This document shows, piece after piece, positions 1-12,996 of a DNA stretch of 64,000 nucleotides. The number at the start of each line of letters is the position of its first letter. Positions within the stretch are counted from its first letter, which is position 1. The stretch is taken from NCBI GenBank assembly GCA_034008185.1, contig CM067087.1:48563590-48627589 (forward strand). Reading direction: 5' to 3'. Both the position numbers and the translations under genes were made by a program. A model generated the notes under the pieces. It worked only from the letters and a program-made list of their open reading frames with translations, was not told the DNA's origin and did not search any database. The stretch comes from Gorsachius magnificus. Lineage: Eukaryota; Chordata; Aves; Pelecaniformes; Ardeidae.

Positions 1-3000
1 ATCAGTATAATTGAGAGATGAATTTGGTCCCACGTCGATATAACAGGTGATATCCCTGGCGTAAATACCAAAGTCAGTTATTTACCATCCGCCCAGTGCA
101 TTTTCAGTAAATTCTGTTTTCCTAGTGATCACTTACCAAACGATTTCTCTTCGTTCCTTTTGCTTGAGGAAGAATGTAGCCTGTCCTGGATGTTATCACC
201 TTCCAACTCTGAAACCGAGATGGGGGAGGGAAGGGAAAAGGAGCACCGCACCGTTAATACAATGTTTGCTCCCGCAATGGTTTTGCATTACCTCCCACTG
301 AGCAAAGCGTGGAGTAGCTTTAGTGTTGCCTTGTCTGCTTCATCACTTTGGCGAGAGGAAAATTCCTCAATAGCAGGCTATGCTGCATATCATGTCAGGA
401 AGTTAAAAATATGCCACGGTTCTAAACCTCTCTTTCAGATTATATTTTACTATAACCAACCAGGATCAGGCTCTCCATCAAATGGCACTTGGAAATATCG
501 CTCGCTGCAACTCTACCGACAGCCTGAGCAAGCATGCATTTGCTTGAGATGGCAAAAACGCGCACTGGTGTGCAGCTTGGAAAGGTGCTTGCTTTTGTTT
601 CTGCAGTTCACACAGAGAACCGGTGGGTTATCTGTATTGTGGCAATAGAGAGATTGCAGATAATTTTTCCAGATGTCTCACAACAGTCTGACCGAATACT
701 AGAGTGCAAAATGGGGGATGGGCAAATGGACAAAAGGTGCTTTGAAAAATTTTGTTCAGGACTAATAAGTATTGGTATTTCTAGATTACATTATCAAAAC
801 AATTGTATTTGCTGCCAAATTATGATAATTTTCAGTTGCAATTGATTTGGGAAATATAAATGCATTTTTAACTTTGACATGTTTGATAATATTGTAATGA
901 TTTAGACTGCAACTCCACACTGTATTTGGAGCTGAGTGAAGAGGCAGCATCATTAGCTGCCATAGATAAAATACCTTTTAGAGATATAACTGTATGCAGC
1001 CCGTGGAATATAAAATAAGAGTAATGACTGTGCTTGGAATGGAAAACACTGAGCTGACAGGAACACGGTTTTAAGTGCAGACCTGCAGAATTAGTGCATG
1101 GCAATAATGCATGGCATTGACAAATTGAAAAAAAAATCGATAAAAAAGATCTTGAGTCAGAAGGCGTGTCTGCACGAGCTGCGGTCTGCTTTGGAGCATG
1201 ACTTGGCACTGGAAAAAATAATGTAGTTTGTCAGTCTCCAGTGTCTCGTTTTGTTACCGGCTGCATTTGTTAGTAGGCTAAGTAATGATTCACACTATCT
1301 GTGTGGTTCTCTGCGTTGCTGGAAATGCAAAGCAATTTTGACTGAGCGAATTCCTGTCCTTCTGAGAAAGAGGATGAGAGAGACCATGAAGAACTCTTAG
1401 CCCTTGGTAAAACAACGTTTGGTGTGTGGAATCCAAAACCTTACCAGGGAAAGTAGAGCATCTCCAAAACTTTCTTGTGAAATATGTTGTTACATGTGTT
1501 CCTCCTTGGTTATTCATCTTTAATTAGGGATTAGGAGGAGGAGGAGGATGATTTTTACTATAAAATAATGCCAGTTGCCTCCTTCTCTTGAAGAGGGCTT
1601 CCCCATGATGTGCTTAATGGTATGAGATGGTGGTGCTTACTCACCTCACTGACGAGTCTGAACTCCAGGTAGCCTCACTATCAGCCTTCTCATAGCGGGA
1701 AAGCTTCCAAAGCAGCAGAGGTTATGAGCTCTTGTACTTCTTTATTTCAGAGGTGAAATTTTGAGTCCTTTGAGTGGTGCATGCTGATGCAATATTTAGT
1801 ACCATGCAAAATAGGGACAAGCAGCCAATTTTTCTTCAGCATCACTTCAGCCACTGGTCTGCGTCTCCACTACCGTTACAGTGAGAATTTTCTTCCTTCG
1901 TCTCGTGGAATCACAACCTTCATTAACGGAAAGAAACAGATGAAAAAATGTGTCCCCATATGTATTTATGCTTTCATGCACATAAAATGTATTACAGAGC
2001 TAATATGCCCTTGTGTATATGCACGACTGCCAAATCCATGAAATCTAGCACACTCCAGATAGAAACCTAGGTGCAATAGGGGTTAATGTTTCCCACAGCT
2101 GGCTTTGAAAAGAAAAAATTTGCGTTATGTGAAAGCATTACTCTTGAGTCTTAGCTGAAAATAATAGAAGCCACTGGAATTTTTTAGGGTAACGTCAACA
2201 AGGCTAGAGATAGGTACAGTAAGAGATACCTGAACTGTTTGTTAGGAGACTCTACAGATTCCAAGACGGTCTTGTATATTTAGAAGAGAGAGTCTTATTG
2301 AAATGTATGTATCGTTGTAGGTAGTTTCTAAGAGTGTTCCCTGTGTGTACAAAAACAGTTATGAAATTCTGCTTTATGTTTTTTTTTTAAAAAAACCCAA
2401 AGTGCCACTCATGATTAGTTTGTGTCTTAAAGCTGCTTTAAGCAGTTTACAAAAAAACCCCAAACCACCAAAACTTCAAACCAGAATTACCTTTGTGTAA
2501 AAGTAAGACTACAGCTCCATTATGAAAGGAAGATAAAAGGGAAGACAGGAAGACAGTGTTGCTATATGGTCAGAGAGAATCTTTTGTTGTTGTCTTTAAA
2601 TAGGAATTTCAGTATATTCAGAAGCTTCAGTTCTTTCTATTTATTTTGTAAGTGTAAATTTCCCGAGTTTCTATGGTGAATATTTTCTTGTAACACTATT
2701 TGGCTTCAAGGTACAGAACCTTACTGATGAATTTTGTGTAAGTCTATAGTATAATCAAGTGCTGGTTGTTTATTACTAGTCGTAGTGTTTAAAACAAAAC
2801 AAAACCCCGCCAAAGGGTGTTAGAAATACAAATCCTACTGAGGTCCAATGGAGACTTGTGGTCTTAAGTGCCTTGATGCTTCCCTGTAACTATCAGTGAT
2901 TCCCCTGTAATCTTGTTCTCCCGTCAGTAAACCCCATACCGCACACATCCCGTTTGTGTATGCACAGCATACACAGTTCTTCACAGCATTTCTTTACACG

Positions 3001-4548
3001 CTGGATTCCAGAAGATTATTAGAGTTGAATACAGCAGGGAAGAGAATTGTGCATAATGGTCAGTGAAGCACTCTTCTTGCTAAGAGAGCTAAGAAAAATA
3101 TTAGGAAAGAGAAGAGTTATTTTCAGATAAGAGTGGTAATTACACAGTCAGTGAAGCAGAGGTACAAGCAAGCAGTTTGGAAAAGAAGAAGGTGCAGAGA
3201 AGGCTTCTGGGTCAGAGGGGAAAATTCCTGAAGATTCTGTAAAAGTGGAAAGAACAATTTGGGATCAACTGATTATGTCAGTGGAAAAAAAGCTTTGAAA
3301 ATGAGAGACGACTTCAAACTGATGTTTAAAAGAACTAGAAAGGCTTATGGGTTTGTGAGGAAGCATGAAACCCAGTCCTCGTCGTTATTTAAAATAAATG
3401 TTTAACGTAGGATTTTAGAATAGAAGATGGGTTTTTCCCCCTGCCCCAAACCAGGAAGATTCCCTAGCAGTGAGTGTGCAATAGATCAAAACATCCAAAA
3501 CCTCTCCTTGATTCCCACTGTACATTTTGACTGCAGAACCTTTGCAGTAACGGAGTTTTCAGGTTTTTAATTGTGGTAGGGATGGCATCATTGATGTTCC
3601 TCAGATCCCTTTAAACATCCCTGCTCTAAAGCTTTGGTGACTTCACAGCTGGCGAACATTTTGCCTATGCTGTTTGTGTTATGGCCTGAGTAAATACAAA
3701 GCAGCAACACGTTGCCTACATTGGTCTGCAGCTTAAGTACCTACCTCCCCCTTTCCCCACCCCAGAAATGCAGAAGTACTGGCTGAGTGGGTCTGAATGT
3801 AAGGTGAGAACATCACTGCCACAGTAACGATACTGCATGGAAAAAGCTCTGCAGGTGTTCTTACGATAGCGAAACTGGTCATTTAGGGAAAGCTTGTATG
3901 TCAAGCTAAGCAGGAGTGCGGGCCAGGTTCCCTGCTCGGGTAGCATGCTGACAGTAACTGAACGGCTTTGGCTGGAGGTGGGTTTGGCTGGTGGCTCTCC
4001 AAAGCCACGTCCTACGCGATCTGCTCAGCCAGTAGAAGTTTTATATGAGTTATGCAATAAAGGATTCAAAACAAAATTAGCTCTGAAAAAAGTCTTGTGA
4101 GGAAGTTCTCACTCTTTGTTTACAGGGATGAATTTCATTATTAGTAGTTGTTGAAGGCTCAGGAAAATAAAACTGCTTTGTGATGGTGGATGACAACTGA
4201 ATTTCAATGAAGGCAAAGTGGTGGCTTATGCAATGACTTGATTTAGCCAGGTAGAACCTTATTAAGTTTTAAAATGTATTTGAGCATCTCCATTATGCTC
4301 CAGCTTATTGTGTTGCAGTAAGATAGCAGAGATGTTCTTGGTTTTAATCTGAATCGTAATAAAATTTTGCTTGAGACAAAGTGATAATTTTTATTGAAAC
4401 ATTCATTTTGAGGGACAGATACATAGACATGTGTCTCTAAAGCTGAGAGTGAAAAATACTGGACTTGAAATACCATCATGAATTGTCCTTTTAAGAGAGG
4501 TACTAGGTAACAATTACGTAACTATTCCTAATTTCTTTTTTCTATATT
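1..4548. other. Noncoding stretch, no gene recognised
   Basis: AT-rich unique-looking DNA. The longest open frame of the whole window lies here (160-648, plus) but it opens at a TTG, not an ATG, and its 162-residue product has no motif I recognise. A/C-rich low-complexity patches occur near 2440-2475 and 2790-2815, and a short GGA run near 1531-1548. I see no promoter, RNA gene or mobile element. Confidence 0.6.
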
Positions 4549-4600
4549 AGAATCATAGAATCATTTAGGTTAGAAAAGACCTTTAAGAGACAATGCACTT
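4549..4600 (-). repeat. CR1 LINE 3' tail fragment
   Basis: On the plus strand the segment begins AGAATCATAGAATCATTTAG and continues into a GTTAGAAAAGACCTTTAAGA block. This is the reverse complement of the last ~50 bases of avian CR1 LINEs, so the copy is in minus orientation. Only the extreme 3' end is present, as usual for heavily 5'-truncated CR1 insertions. Similarity fades after about 4600, so the inner boundary is approximate. Confidence 0.8.
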
Positions 4601-5107
4601 GATCTTTAAAACTTCTAAAACAGTAAAAGCCCTACAAAAATTCTGAGATGCTGCAGTCGCTGTTGATAGCTTTGGATTTTTTTTTCCCCCAAAAAAGATA
4701 GGTTCAATCATTGTCCTTTTTATGTTTAATCCCTGCCAAAACATCCCGCGGTTCTCTCATTTGGATTAATTATTTACAATATCCTATTCTGCAATGTTAT
4801 GTAACAGTTTATGTATGAAACACTTTATTGCTTTTCCAGAGACTGTTCCCCACTGCAGCTCTTATATCAGAAGTTGATCGATTACAAAATAAGAATTAAC
4901 GCACTAGCACGCTCAACCTGTCATTTCTTTTTCTCCTGTATGTGTGTATAAGGATAAAGAAATGTGGTCCATGAATAAGAACACTGATCTTTTCTATCAC
5001 TATGCGTCTTGACTTTGTTTCCTTCCATGTGTAAGCCCAGTAGCAAGGCATATGCTATGTTTTAACCAGAAGTGCTGCCCACTTGGTGAAATTCTGCAGA
5101 CTTTGTA
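4601..5107. other. Noncoding spacer, nothing recognised
   Basis: AT-rich spacer between two short CR1 tails in opposite orientation. No open frame, structured RNA or repeat beyond short T/A runs near 4678-4696. Confidence 0.6.
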
Positions 5108-5166
5108 CTGCAGGAGGTCAGACTAGATGATCAGACAGGTTCCTTCTGGCCTTAAATCCGATGAAT
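5108..5166 (+). repeat. CR1 LINE 3' tail fragment, old subfamily
   Basis: Contains GGTCAGACTAGATGATCAGA followed by TTCCTTCTGGCCTTAAATC and ATGAAT. This is the pattern of the final ~60 bases of older CR1 subfamilies shared by birds and other reptiles. Only the 3' end remains and nothing of ORF2 can be seen upstream. Orientation is plus. Confidence 0.8.
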
Positions 5167-8100
5167 AAATCGTAACCTCATGTGGGAAGGATCTCTCTAA
5201 AACTGCCTTATTTGTGCATGCTTGGAATTTCAAAAGTATTTGAGTTTGTGAGAAAGAGAATAACTGAAGAGACTCTGGCTCTATAGAAGTCTCAGTTTGT
5301 GCAGATCCTGTCACCTTTCTACAGAGTTGAACTACCCGATGGTATTGGGTTTACTATTGCCTAAGGGCATGCAGCCCTTAATGCAAACCCCACAGAGGTA
5401 AAGTGGAAATTTTTAGATTAAGTCCACATTATCTGGTTGCCATACTGATGTGCAGGCTTAGCACCATCAGGGTTCAGTGTTCTGGAAGTTAGTAATTTTT
5501 AAGATTGTTTGAAGTTCAAACAACAAACAGTGATTCAGAGAGCCATTACTCAGAATTCTGAATGCACATATTAATTATTTTTGTCACCTTATACAATTAC
5601 TTCATACCATGCTTTTACCTTGCTTTTATGAAGTGGACTATCAATTAGCTACATTGGAAAAGCGAAGCAAATACAGTACCTGCTCCTCCAGCTCCAGTAA
5701 AAGAAATTACTTTTACTAAACTGCTTTATCATTTGTAACCCTCAGCAATTTCGGGAGGAAAGCAGACTCTTTAACAAGAGAAACCAGGACAGTAGGGTAT
5801 GCAGAGTCAGCAGAGCTAGAGTGCAGGTTATTGCTGGGGTTTGTTTGTTTGTTTTTCTTCTCAATCAAAGTAACCTTTTTTTTTTTTTTTTTTTTCCATT
5901 CAGCCTTCTAAGCTGGAGGTATTACCAGAAAGCTTTTTAGGGGAGCCATTAGCTATGAAAAAGAAGATAAGCTCAGTTACTAATGTGTGCGCTGGGTACT
6001 CTGCAAGTGACAGTCAGTTCTTGGCTACAGCACAGAATTTGTGTACCTTGAACAACACGCTCGGGTGGAGCCCTCGTTCCGTTTAAGTCAGTGATACTGG
6101 TTTTTACTGTGATACTTGATTTCAATGGAGCTGGGCTTTCTCTTTTTTTCGTAGTTTCTCTGCATGAAAAATGAGAGAAGTAGGAAAGTATTGGCTTCCT
6201 CAGGATGTTGTGAATATAGGAGCGGGAGGGAGGCAGGTAAGATGGTAGGGCTGCCCAAACGAATGCAGGAGTTATGTGCAGTATACAACAACCACTGAAT
6301 AAAATAAATAAATCCAATCCAGGAATATTTGTGAAAATGCATCACCTCAGCTTCTTTTCTATATCATTTCTTTATTCCTCTGACATCAATGGCTTTTGCT
6401 TTGGAATTAGTCCTCTTTAAAATATGTCTATATTAACCACTCCATCCTGTTCGTGGTGTTCATGCTTAGTTCCGTAGCTTGCAGTCACAGCTTCTAAATG
6501 TATTTCTTGACAACGGCTTTGAAGAAATTTTCTTTTCATCCTGATTGTCCCATACCATAATCACTGAATTGAAAAATAGTTTCTTGTATTAGACCCATTG
6601 TCTTTCTATGCTGAATTTCTACTTTTAGACCTTTTTTATGCCGTATCTATGAGTTTGTATGCTGCCTAACATAAGAGTCCTGATCTCAGATAAAATTCTA
6701 GAGGCCACTCTAGCATGAGCAGTGATAAAATATGTATTTATAAAAGCTTTAGTGTTACTATCTGAGCATTTCTGAAATAAAGCTTGTTAGTTTTGTCTAA
6801 TGGGTTTCTCACTGGATATTCTCATAATATTCTGAATAAGCTTCTGGCAAGCTGAAGCACTGTTCATTGATTATTACTGAAATTCTTAGAAATGAAGACT
6901 TCTGTTATTTTTTTGCCAAGATAGATTATTAAGGGCATAATCATTAGAAGTAGCTGAAGTGTGTTTGCCTGAAAAATATCATCATAATAATGGCAGTAGT
7001 TTGTTCAAGTGATGATGTCCCTTGTGTCTGTTCTTTTTAATGTACAGCAGAAGTTGATCAGTCACGTGGAAATCAAAAGAGATCAAAGCGAGAGAGCCAG
7101 ATGCTATTTCTATTATTTTTGATTGCTCTTAAATAAATGCAATTTTCTAACAGGAGACATATCTCCGAGAAAATTAACAGTGTAATTATTACTGAAGCTA
7201 TAGTCAAGAGACAGAAGGGATGTTGCATAGCTATCACTAAGGATCTTTACTCACTGTTCTGCCTTCCTTCTGTTTGTAGTGACTTAAAGCAAAAATGGTC
7301 TTGCGTGATTTTTCCTTAGATTTTGTTTTCAGTTTTATTTTTCACTGTGTCCATTCTGAGTGAGTTGCATGAGATTTCATGAGACCTAGGTCCGCCGAAA
7401 ACTCTGTGTTCATTCTTAGCTTGGAGGCAACTGTGTGAGGCATTCTGCAGTTAACAGCTCAGACCTGTGAGGAAAGATTTTAAATGGCTGCGGAATAGGT
7501 TGGTTTGTTTCTTTGCTTTATGGTATGCATTTAAAAAGCAGGTTTGTACTTTGTGTTGAATTCTTAGCTTTGACTCTTTACCAAGAGAGGGGTGCTTGGT
7601 CACTCGCTTATTTTAATCTAGTAGTACTGTTGTAGCTGTGATCATCTATCGATAAAAGTGAAGCAAATTTTTCATGGAAAGCAGTGATATCTTTCACTGG
7701 AAGAATTTCAGAAAATAGCGATGGCTTCAGGAATACAGGCACGCTTTAGGCAGAAGCTCTTGCGCCCCAAACCACGTCTTTTGCTCCCAATCATAACAGC
7801 TGGTCTACTAAAAGATATCACCTCTTGCCGTATATTTTGCATCTTGACCTAGAAATATATTATTTATTATATTACCACATAATTTTGTCTGTTAATCACT
7901 TTCATGTAGCTGCTTTTAACTGTTTACGTCTGGTTTACTATTCAAAATATCATCTGGACATTTTTAAGTTTAAATGAACCAGTTTCACTGGTTTGTTAGG
8001 AAATGCTTGCAACTTGCAGTAGTTTTCCTCCTTTTTGGGCTATGTTTCTCTGTATCGAGGCCCTAAGGCACTCTCATGCTCCTTGAACTTCAGAAGACTC

Positions 8101-8498
8101 TGGGACTCCTGCTGATGGATCTTGAGCTGTGTATTATTTAAGGAACTCTAATACAAACCAGCCAGCTAAAAGACACTTATTTTTCTGCTATGTCACTTAA
8201 AATTTGGAATGCTAATTGCACAGAAAATACCTTTCTATAGTTTTTTGAAAGTATGATGTTGTCATTGTAATTATCATCTATTGCTACTGTCATTATAATC
8301 ATCATTCATTAACAACAGGAAGATCAACTGCATTGTGTGTTTCTGCCATCAGAACTGTAAATAGGATACAGTTGGGTTTGGACTGTTCACAGTAACTTAT
8401 AGGTAATTCCAGAAGTACATAGTAAGGGTGTGGGAAATTTTAGTAGCTTAGTCTTTCATCTCAATAGCTGTAAGAATCTCTGGTATACAGATATAGAC
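5167..8498. other. Noncoding stretch, no gene recognised
   Basis: AT-rich unique sequence. A 20-base T run at 5876-5895, followed by CCATTCAG, resembles a 3' splice acceptor, but no good donor follows within a plausible exon length. A GTTT-rich patch lies at 5839-5858. Open frames are short and unremarkable. Confidence 0.55.
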
Positions 8499-8823
8499 TG
8501 TCATGGTTTAACCCGGCAGCAGCTAAACACCACCCAGCCGCTCGCTCACTCCCCACCAGTGGGATGGGGAGGGAATCATAAAGAAAAGGTAAAACTTGTG
8601 GGTTGAGATAAAGACAATTTAATAGGACAGAAAAGAAAGGGGAAGTAATACTAAGGATAAAAGAATGTTCAAACCAAGTGATGCACGGTGCAATCATTCA
8701 CCACCTGCTGACTGGTGCCCAGCCCGTTCCTGAGCGGCGGACCCCCAGCCAGCTTTTCCCTGACTTTATACGCTGAGCATGATGTCCTATGGTGTGGGAT
8801 ATCCCTGGGGTCAGTTGGGGTCA
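8499..8823 (-). mobile_element. Truncated endogenous retrovirus LTR (family 1)
   Basis: The plus strand starts TGTCATGGTTTAACC, the reverse complement of the 3' terminus of a common avian ERV LTR. Inward lie GTGGGTTGAGATAAAGACAA (the R/U5 region) and CTTTATACGCTGAGCATGA, whose reverse complement gives the TATA-box region. The LTR is therefore in minus orientation and keeps U5, R and the TATA part of U3. It stops abruptly near 8823, where the rest of U3 is missing and sequence of another LTR family begins. No retroviral gene flanks it. It is a broken solo-LTR-type remnant. Confidence 0.85.
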
Positions 8824-9137
8824 CTTGGAAATTGGGAGTGAAGTTGAGCCTGGGAAGAAGGGAGGGGTGGGGGGAAGGGGTTTTTAAGATTTGATTTTAT
8901 TTTCTCATTACCCTACTCTGATTGGTAATGATATACTACTTTGATTGGTAATAAAATAAACTGATTTCCCCAAGTCAAGTCGGTGTTGCCTGTGACAGTA
9001 ATTGGTGAGGGATCTCTCTGTCCTTATCTCAACCCACGAGCCTTTTGATGTATTTTCTCTCCCTTGTCCAGCTGAGGAGGGCAGTGACAGAGCAGCTTTG
9101 GGGGCACCCAGCATCCAGCCAGGGTCACCCCACCACA
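8824..9137 (+). mobile_element. 3' part of a second endogenous retrovirus LTR (family 2)
   Basis: Plus orientation. It begins near AATTGGGAGTGAAGTTGAGC and passes a GGAAGAAGGGAGGGG block and two ATTGGTAAT motifs. It continues through AAATAAACTGATTTCCCCAA and CTTATCTCAACCCACGAGC, and ends CCAGGGTCACCCCACCACA. The ending is the characteristic 3' terminus of a large avian LTR family. The 5' part is missing because the element joins directly to a differently oriented LTR at about 8823. No matching short direct repeats flank 8499-9137. Confidence 0.8.
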
Positions 9138-12100
9138 CATGATGAAACTGGATCTGGTATCTTCAGATGTTTTACAACGTAATAAAGTGTTGACTTGAAC
9201 ACGGATGGTCACAACGCCTGAGTATACCGAGCTCACTGTGTTTCTATTCAGAAGCTATTTGTTAAGTCTTCAGCTGATGGAAATGACCAGTTTGGGGAGA
9301 GCGGTTGTTTATTTTCTCTTTGCAGTGAGAGCTGGAGTCCCTCTTTTAATAATAGCTCGTTATACAAGACTATTCAGCTGACCTGTGTCTTTGTCCCTGT
9401 TTTAAATATATATAAAATTGTTCCCACATAGATCTCGGGAGCCACCCATATTTCTCTTATAGTGTGTGCCTCCCGATACTGCACCTCTGATGGCTGTTTC
9501 CCAGCTGCCATCCTCGGAATGTCAGCAAACACAACCAATTGCTTTTTTTTCCTTTAGACTTTCAGGTTTAGTGGGTATTTTTTTCCCCTCTCTGCTTGGA
9601 TTTCTTTCCAAGGCTTCCCTTCCCCCTCTTCTTTAGTTTACAGACTTCTCCAATGCTTTTTCTCCTGTGCTGATTGCAGGAACACCCACCTTTCTGTGGT
9701 TTTAGTAGAGCCTTTCATGCTCTTTTCTCTGTACCAGCCCTCTAACCAGATATTTAGGCCAATTATTCTGTTCAGTTTCATTATTCTGCTCCCACAACTA
9801 CAGTAATAGCCCACTTGAAAGATCACTTGGCTTCTTTTACTGTTGAGACTGCTTGCTAGTTCCCAGAATGGCATCTTCACATCCTGTGATCTTCTGTTTA
9901 TTTTTTTTTTTTTTATTCCAGAGTTTTATTTAAATTAAAAAGGGGTGGGGGTTAAAAGGAAAACCACACACACATAAATGAGGCGGGGGGGGGGCAAAGA
10001 AGCCCAGATATCAAGTACCTGCTTTCAGGAAGGGAAATTCCAACACTGGCAGTTTGCAGGAGACCCTGACCATCAAATACTGTTATTCAGTACATTTTCC
10101 ACAACAGGACTATGAATAAAAATCCCACTGAGATTCCAAGAGTAAGTGGTGTCTGCTCTTTTTTTTGCAGTCACACAGAGGGTGAATGTCACCTACAGTT
10201 ACCAAATGGCACCCAGAAAACCTTTACTTCTGTTTTGCCCATGCACATTCAAATTTGAAGCTTTCACTTCGAAAATCTTTATGTTTTAATAATCCCCGTA
10301 GACACTTCACATGATAAATTTCATATCACAGTAATAATGTCTCCCAGATTATAGATACCATTTAAATTTTAAAAAGTCTAACTTTTCTACCTCATTTCCT
10401 CTTTCTTCTTTTTTCCCTCTTGCCTTCTATTTTCATCACTAATATATGAAAGTGTTTGCCCTCTTCACCCTTATCTCTTCTGAATTAAAAGACTGAAGAT
10501 ACGCAGAAATATTTAATGCTTGTTCCTTGTGTGACAGTTACCATCAGATGAGAATTTTAAGACTGGATCTGACTTGTTATGTCTTTTTAAACATAGTATA
10601 TACAGATTCTGTTGTTCTTAATACTGCAGTTGTTTATCTGAGATGAAAATTGTGCATTGTTGTTGAACAATAGAGTAATCTGTTCCACAAATTTGCATGT
10701 AGCTTGTCCATGTCTGTTCCAGCTCTTTCTTTCTCCTTCTGTAATTAATAAAGTATTTTTTTAATTGTGCAGCAAATTGCAGATGACTTGGGGTAGGGAT
10801 CTTTTCCCCAAATATTGTATCAAACATTGAAACAGTATGATACACTGTTTCAATTCAACAGTATGATATACTGATAAAGAGGAAAACAAACCCAGAATGT
10901 CTCATGCCTTTTTCAGTCTTATAAATAGCAAGAATATGCATCTGTGAAGAACTTGCTCATTGCCACGTATGCAGACAGCACGAGCATGTAAACTGCTTAA
11001 ATCATCAGGTATTTCTTGCCATAGGTTCCTTAATTACCTTAACTTTAAGAAGAAGATTTTAATTTCTGTCCTTGCAACCAAAGAAAATGTGAGCCTGCAA
11101 CTGCATAAAACATACTGCTGACAATACTGGTGTTATGTGCAGAGGGCAGGATCAGCCACAGGTAGAAGAGTCCTTTCTACACGATGCTCTGTGCTGCCAT
11201 GAGCCGATGCTCTTTCTCAGTCTACTCCCTAATGAACAGGTGCCTTGTGCCACTACGGTTGCCTTTCTTGTTAGCAGTTTCAGTAGAGAGGCTAATGATT
11301 AAACGGGCACTTCTCAAGGTCAGGGATAAATTACATACCCGGGAGAGCATGAACAGAAATTGCATTGCTATTCTCTGTACTGTATCAATTCAGAAGAAAG
11401 AGGACTTCACTTATCAGAGCTGTCAGTCCGGCATCTTCCACAGCCAGCCAGCTCATTTAAAGGAAATACTGAGATTTTGGAATTTCTTTAATTGTTCTTA
11501 TACACACAATCATATAGTGAAAAGATTCTCTGTAATGAGGGGGCAGTTACAAATCACATATGACAAACTGTTTCTATATTCAGAGGGAAGAACTTTTGCT
11601 CATTTATTTTTAGTGATACGGTAAACTAGAAAATAGGATGCAGGCCTTGTTTGTACTTCCATGTAAGTGCCAAATAGTTAACTATTTTGTTTGTAAAATA
11701 TGTTCAGATAAAAGATGAAGCCCTCCATTTCTCTGTATTTCAGAAACCTGAACTCCTGTTTTCAAATCACAGATATGACGACTGAGAGGTTGTGTACCTC
11801 AAAGTGGATCTGCATGTACCTTCTCTGAGGCAAGAAGGGATTTAAGGAGAGAAGTGAGGATAGGGCCCAAGCCTGGAACCACTCTGTCTTCAGTGGACCA
11901 TGCTGATTGAGCATATCTACATTTTCTTAAATGTGATGATTAAAAACAATTTATATGAGTTATTAAAACTTCCCCTGTGTCCAACAAGCAGATTTTAAAA
12001 ATCTTTTTCCAATTTAATCCAACTTTTTCTTGGTACATGTCCAAACTACAGGGCCTAAACTTTTAGCTATATAATGAAGTGCATACTTTTGAGGTTATGT

Positions 12101-12844
12101 TTTTGCACAGATAAAAAAAAATATTTGCTGAGACCATTTACTATGTGAGGTGTATAATCCCAGTTATAGCATATTGTTGTTAAAATACTATTAATTGCGC
12201 CAACTATGTTCATCCATTACAGGGAGCCATGCTTGAGTAGGGAAGTACACCTTTCTAATTCATTCCCATTTGACAGAAATGGTCCCACTATTTTTTCTGA
12301 TCTGTCTTTGCTTACTGTACCGAACCATTCAGGGATCATTCTTTTTTAAGGTGATGCTATGTACCACAGTTTCATCCAGCAATTCCTGTACCTAGTGCAC
12401 ATGAGAAAGACAAGTTCTGTTTCAATGTTCCTTATTAAAGAATCTCAACCGAATCCAAACACAGTGAGGAAAAAGACCCTTCTCTTCCCTAATTGATTTT
12501 CAGAGCAAGAGCACACCATCTGTAGGCAGCATCCCAAGCCATTGGGATTGCCTATTACTATGACTTGGACTTTTCAGCCTTTTGGGAGACTATATATATA
12601 CTTATTCTGTGTTTCTAGGCTTAAGTGGAAGACCTAAATGCCTTGGCACACTGTCTTTGTACTCTTCTACATTGTTCTTTTGTGGGATTTACTTCAGACC
12701 ATAATCTACTAGGTCTATGTGTTGTAAAATCTTGACTCAGTATAGTGGAGAAGGATTACAGCGAATAAACGAGCTTGCTTTTCAGTAACAGCTAAAGATA
12801 CATTCTCACTTTCTCTGTTTAGGACTTGTGAGGTACGTTCAGGG
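9138..12844. other. Noncoding stretch, no gene recognised
   Basis: Unique-looking sequence. It holds a 10-base G run (9985-9994) and a pyrimidine-rich zone around 10380-10435. A good-looking splice acceptor ends at 10170 but has no convincing donor partner. An ATG-initiated 146-codon frame at 11184-11624 has no recognisable domain and is within chance expectation. Confidence 0.55.
10827..10873. repeat. Small hairpin plus imperfect direct repeat
   Basis: TTGAAACAGT (10827-10836) and ACTGTTTCAA (10844-10853) form a perfect 10-base-pair inverted repeat with a 7-base loop. A 17-base unit starting AACAGTATGATA at 10831 recurs with one change at 10857-10873. No known element is implied. Confidence 0.75.
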
Positions 12845-12996
12845 TACATCCAGCAGGTGGATATTCCATGAACAAACTGTGGTCTGTGGAGAGCCTGTGC
12901 TGGACCAGGTTTATCCTGAAGAACTGCAGCCTGCAGAGAAGCTGTGCAAGAGCTGTTCTTGAAGGACTGCAGCCCATGGGAAGGACCCACGTTGGG
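12845..12996 (+). mobile_element. LTR family 2 element, left part (interrupted)
   Basis: Contains tandem-like modules typical of the family 2 ERV: GGACCAGGTTTATCCTGAAG, GAACTGCAGCCTGCAGAG and GAAGGACTGCAGCCCATGGG, then GACCCACGTT. It breaks off at 12996, where a complete LTR of another family begins, and resumes at about 13570. The left boundary is gradual and uncertain by a few tens of bases. Confidence 0.75.

Noticed and set aside
160..648. Longest open frame (162 codons, plus)
   Set aside because: Opens at TTG, has no recognisable domain or Kozak-type ATG near its start, and one frame of this length is plausible by chance.
10380..10560. Possible third antisense LINE fragment (pyrimidine-rich, then AAAGACTGAAG and TATTTAATGCTTG)
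   Set aside because: A few words resemble old LINE antisense sequence, but the order cannot be followed far enough to support a call.
11184..11624. ATG-initiated 146-codon open frame (plus)
   Set aside because: No recognised family, no promoter or splice context, and about one such frame is expected by chance in 64 kb of this composition.
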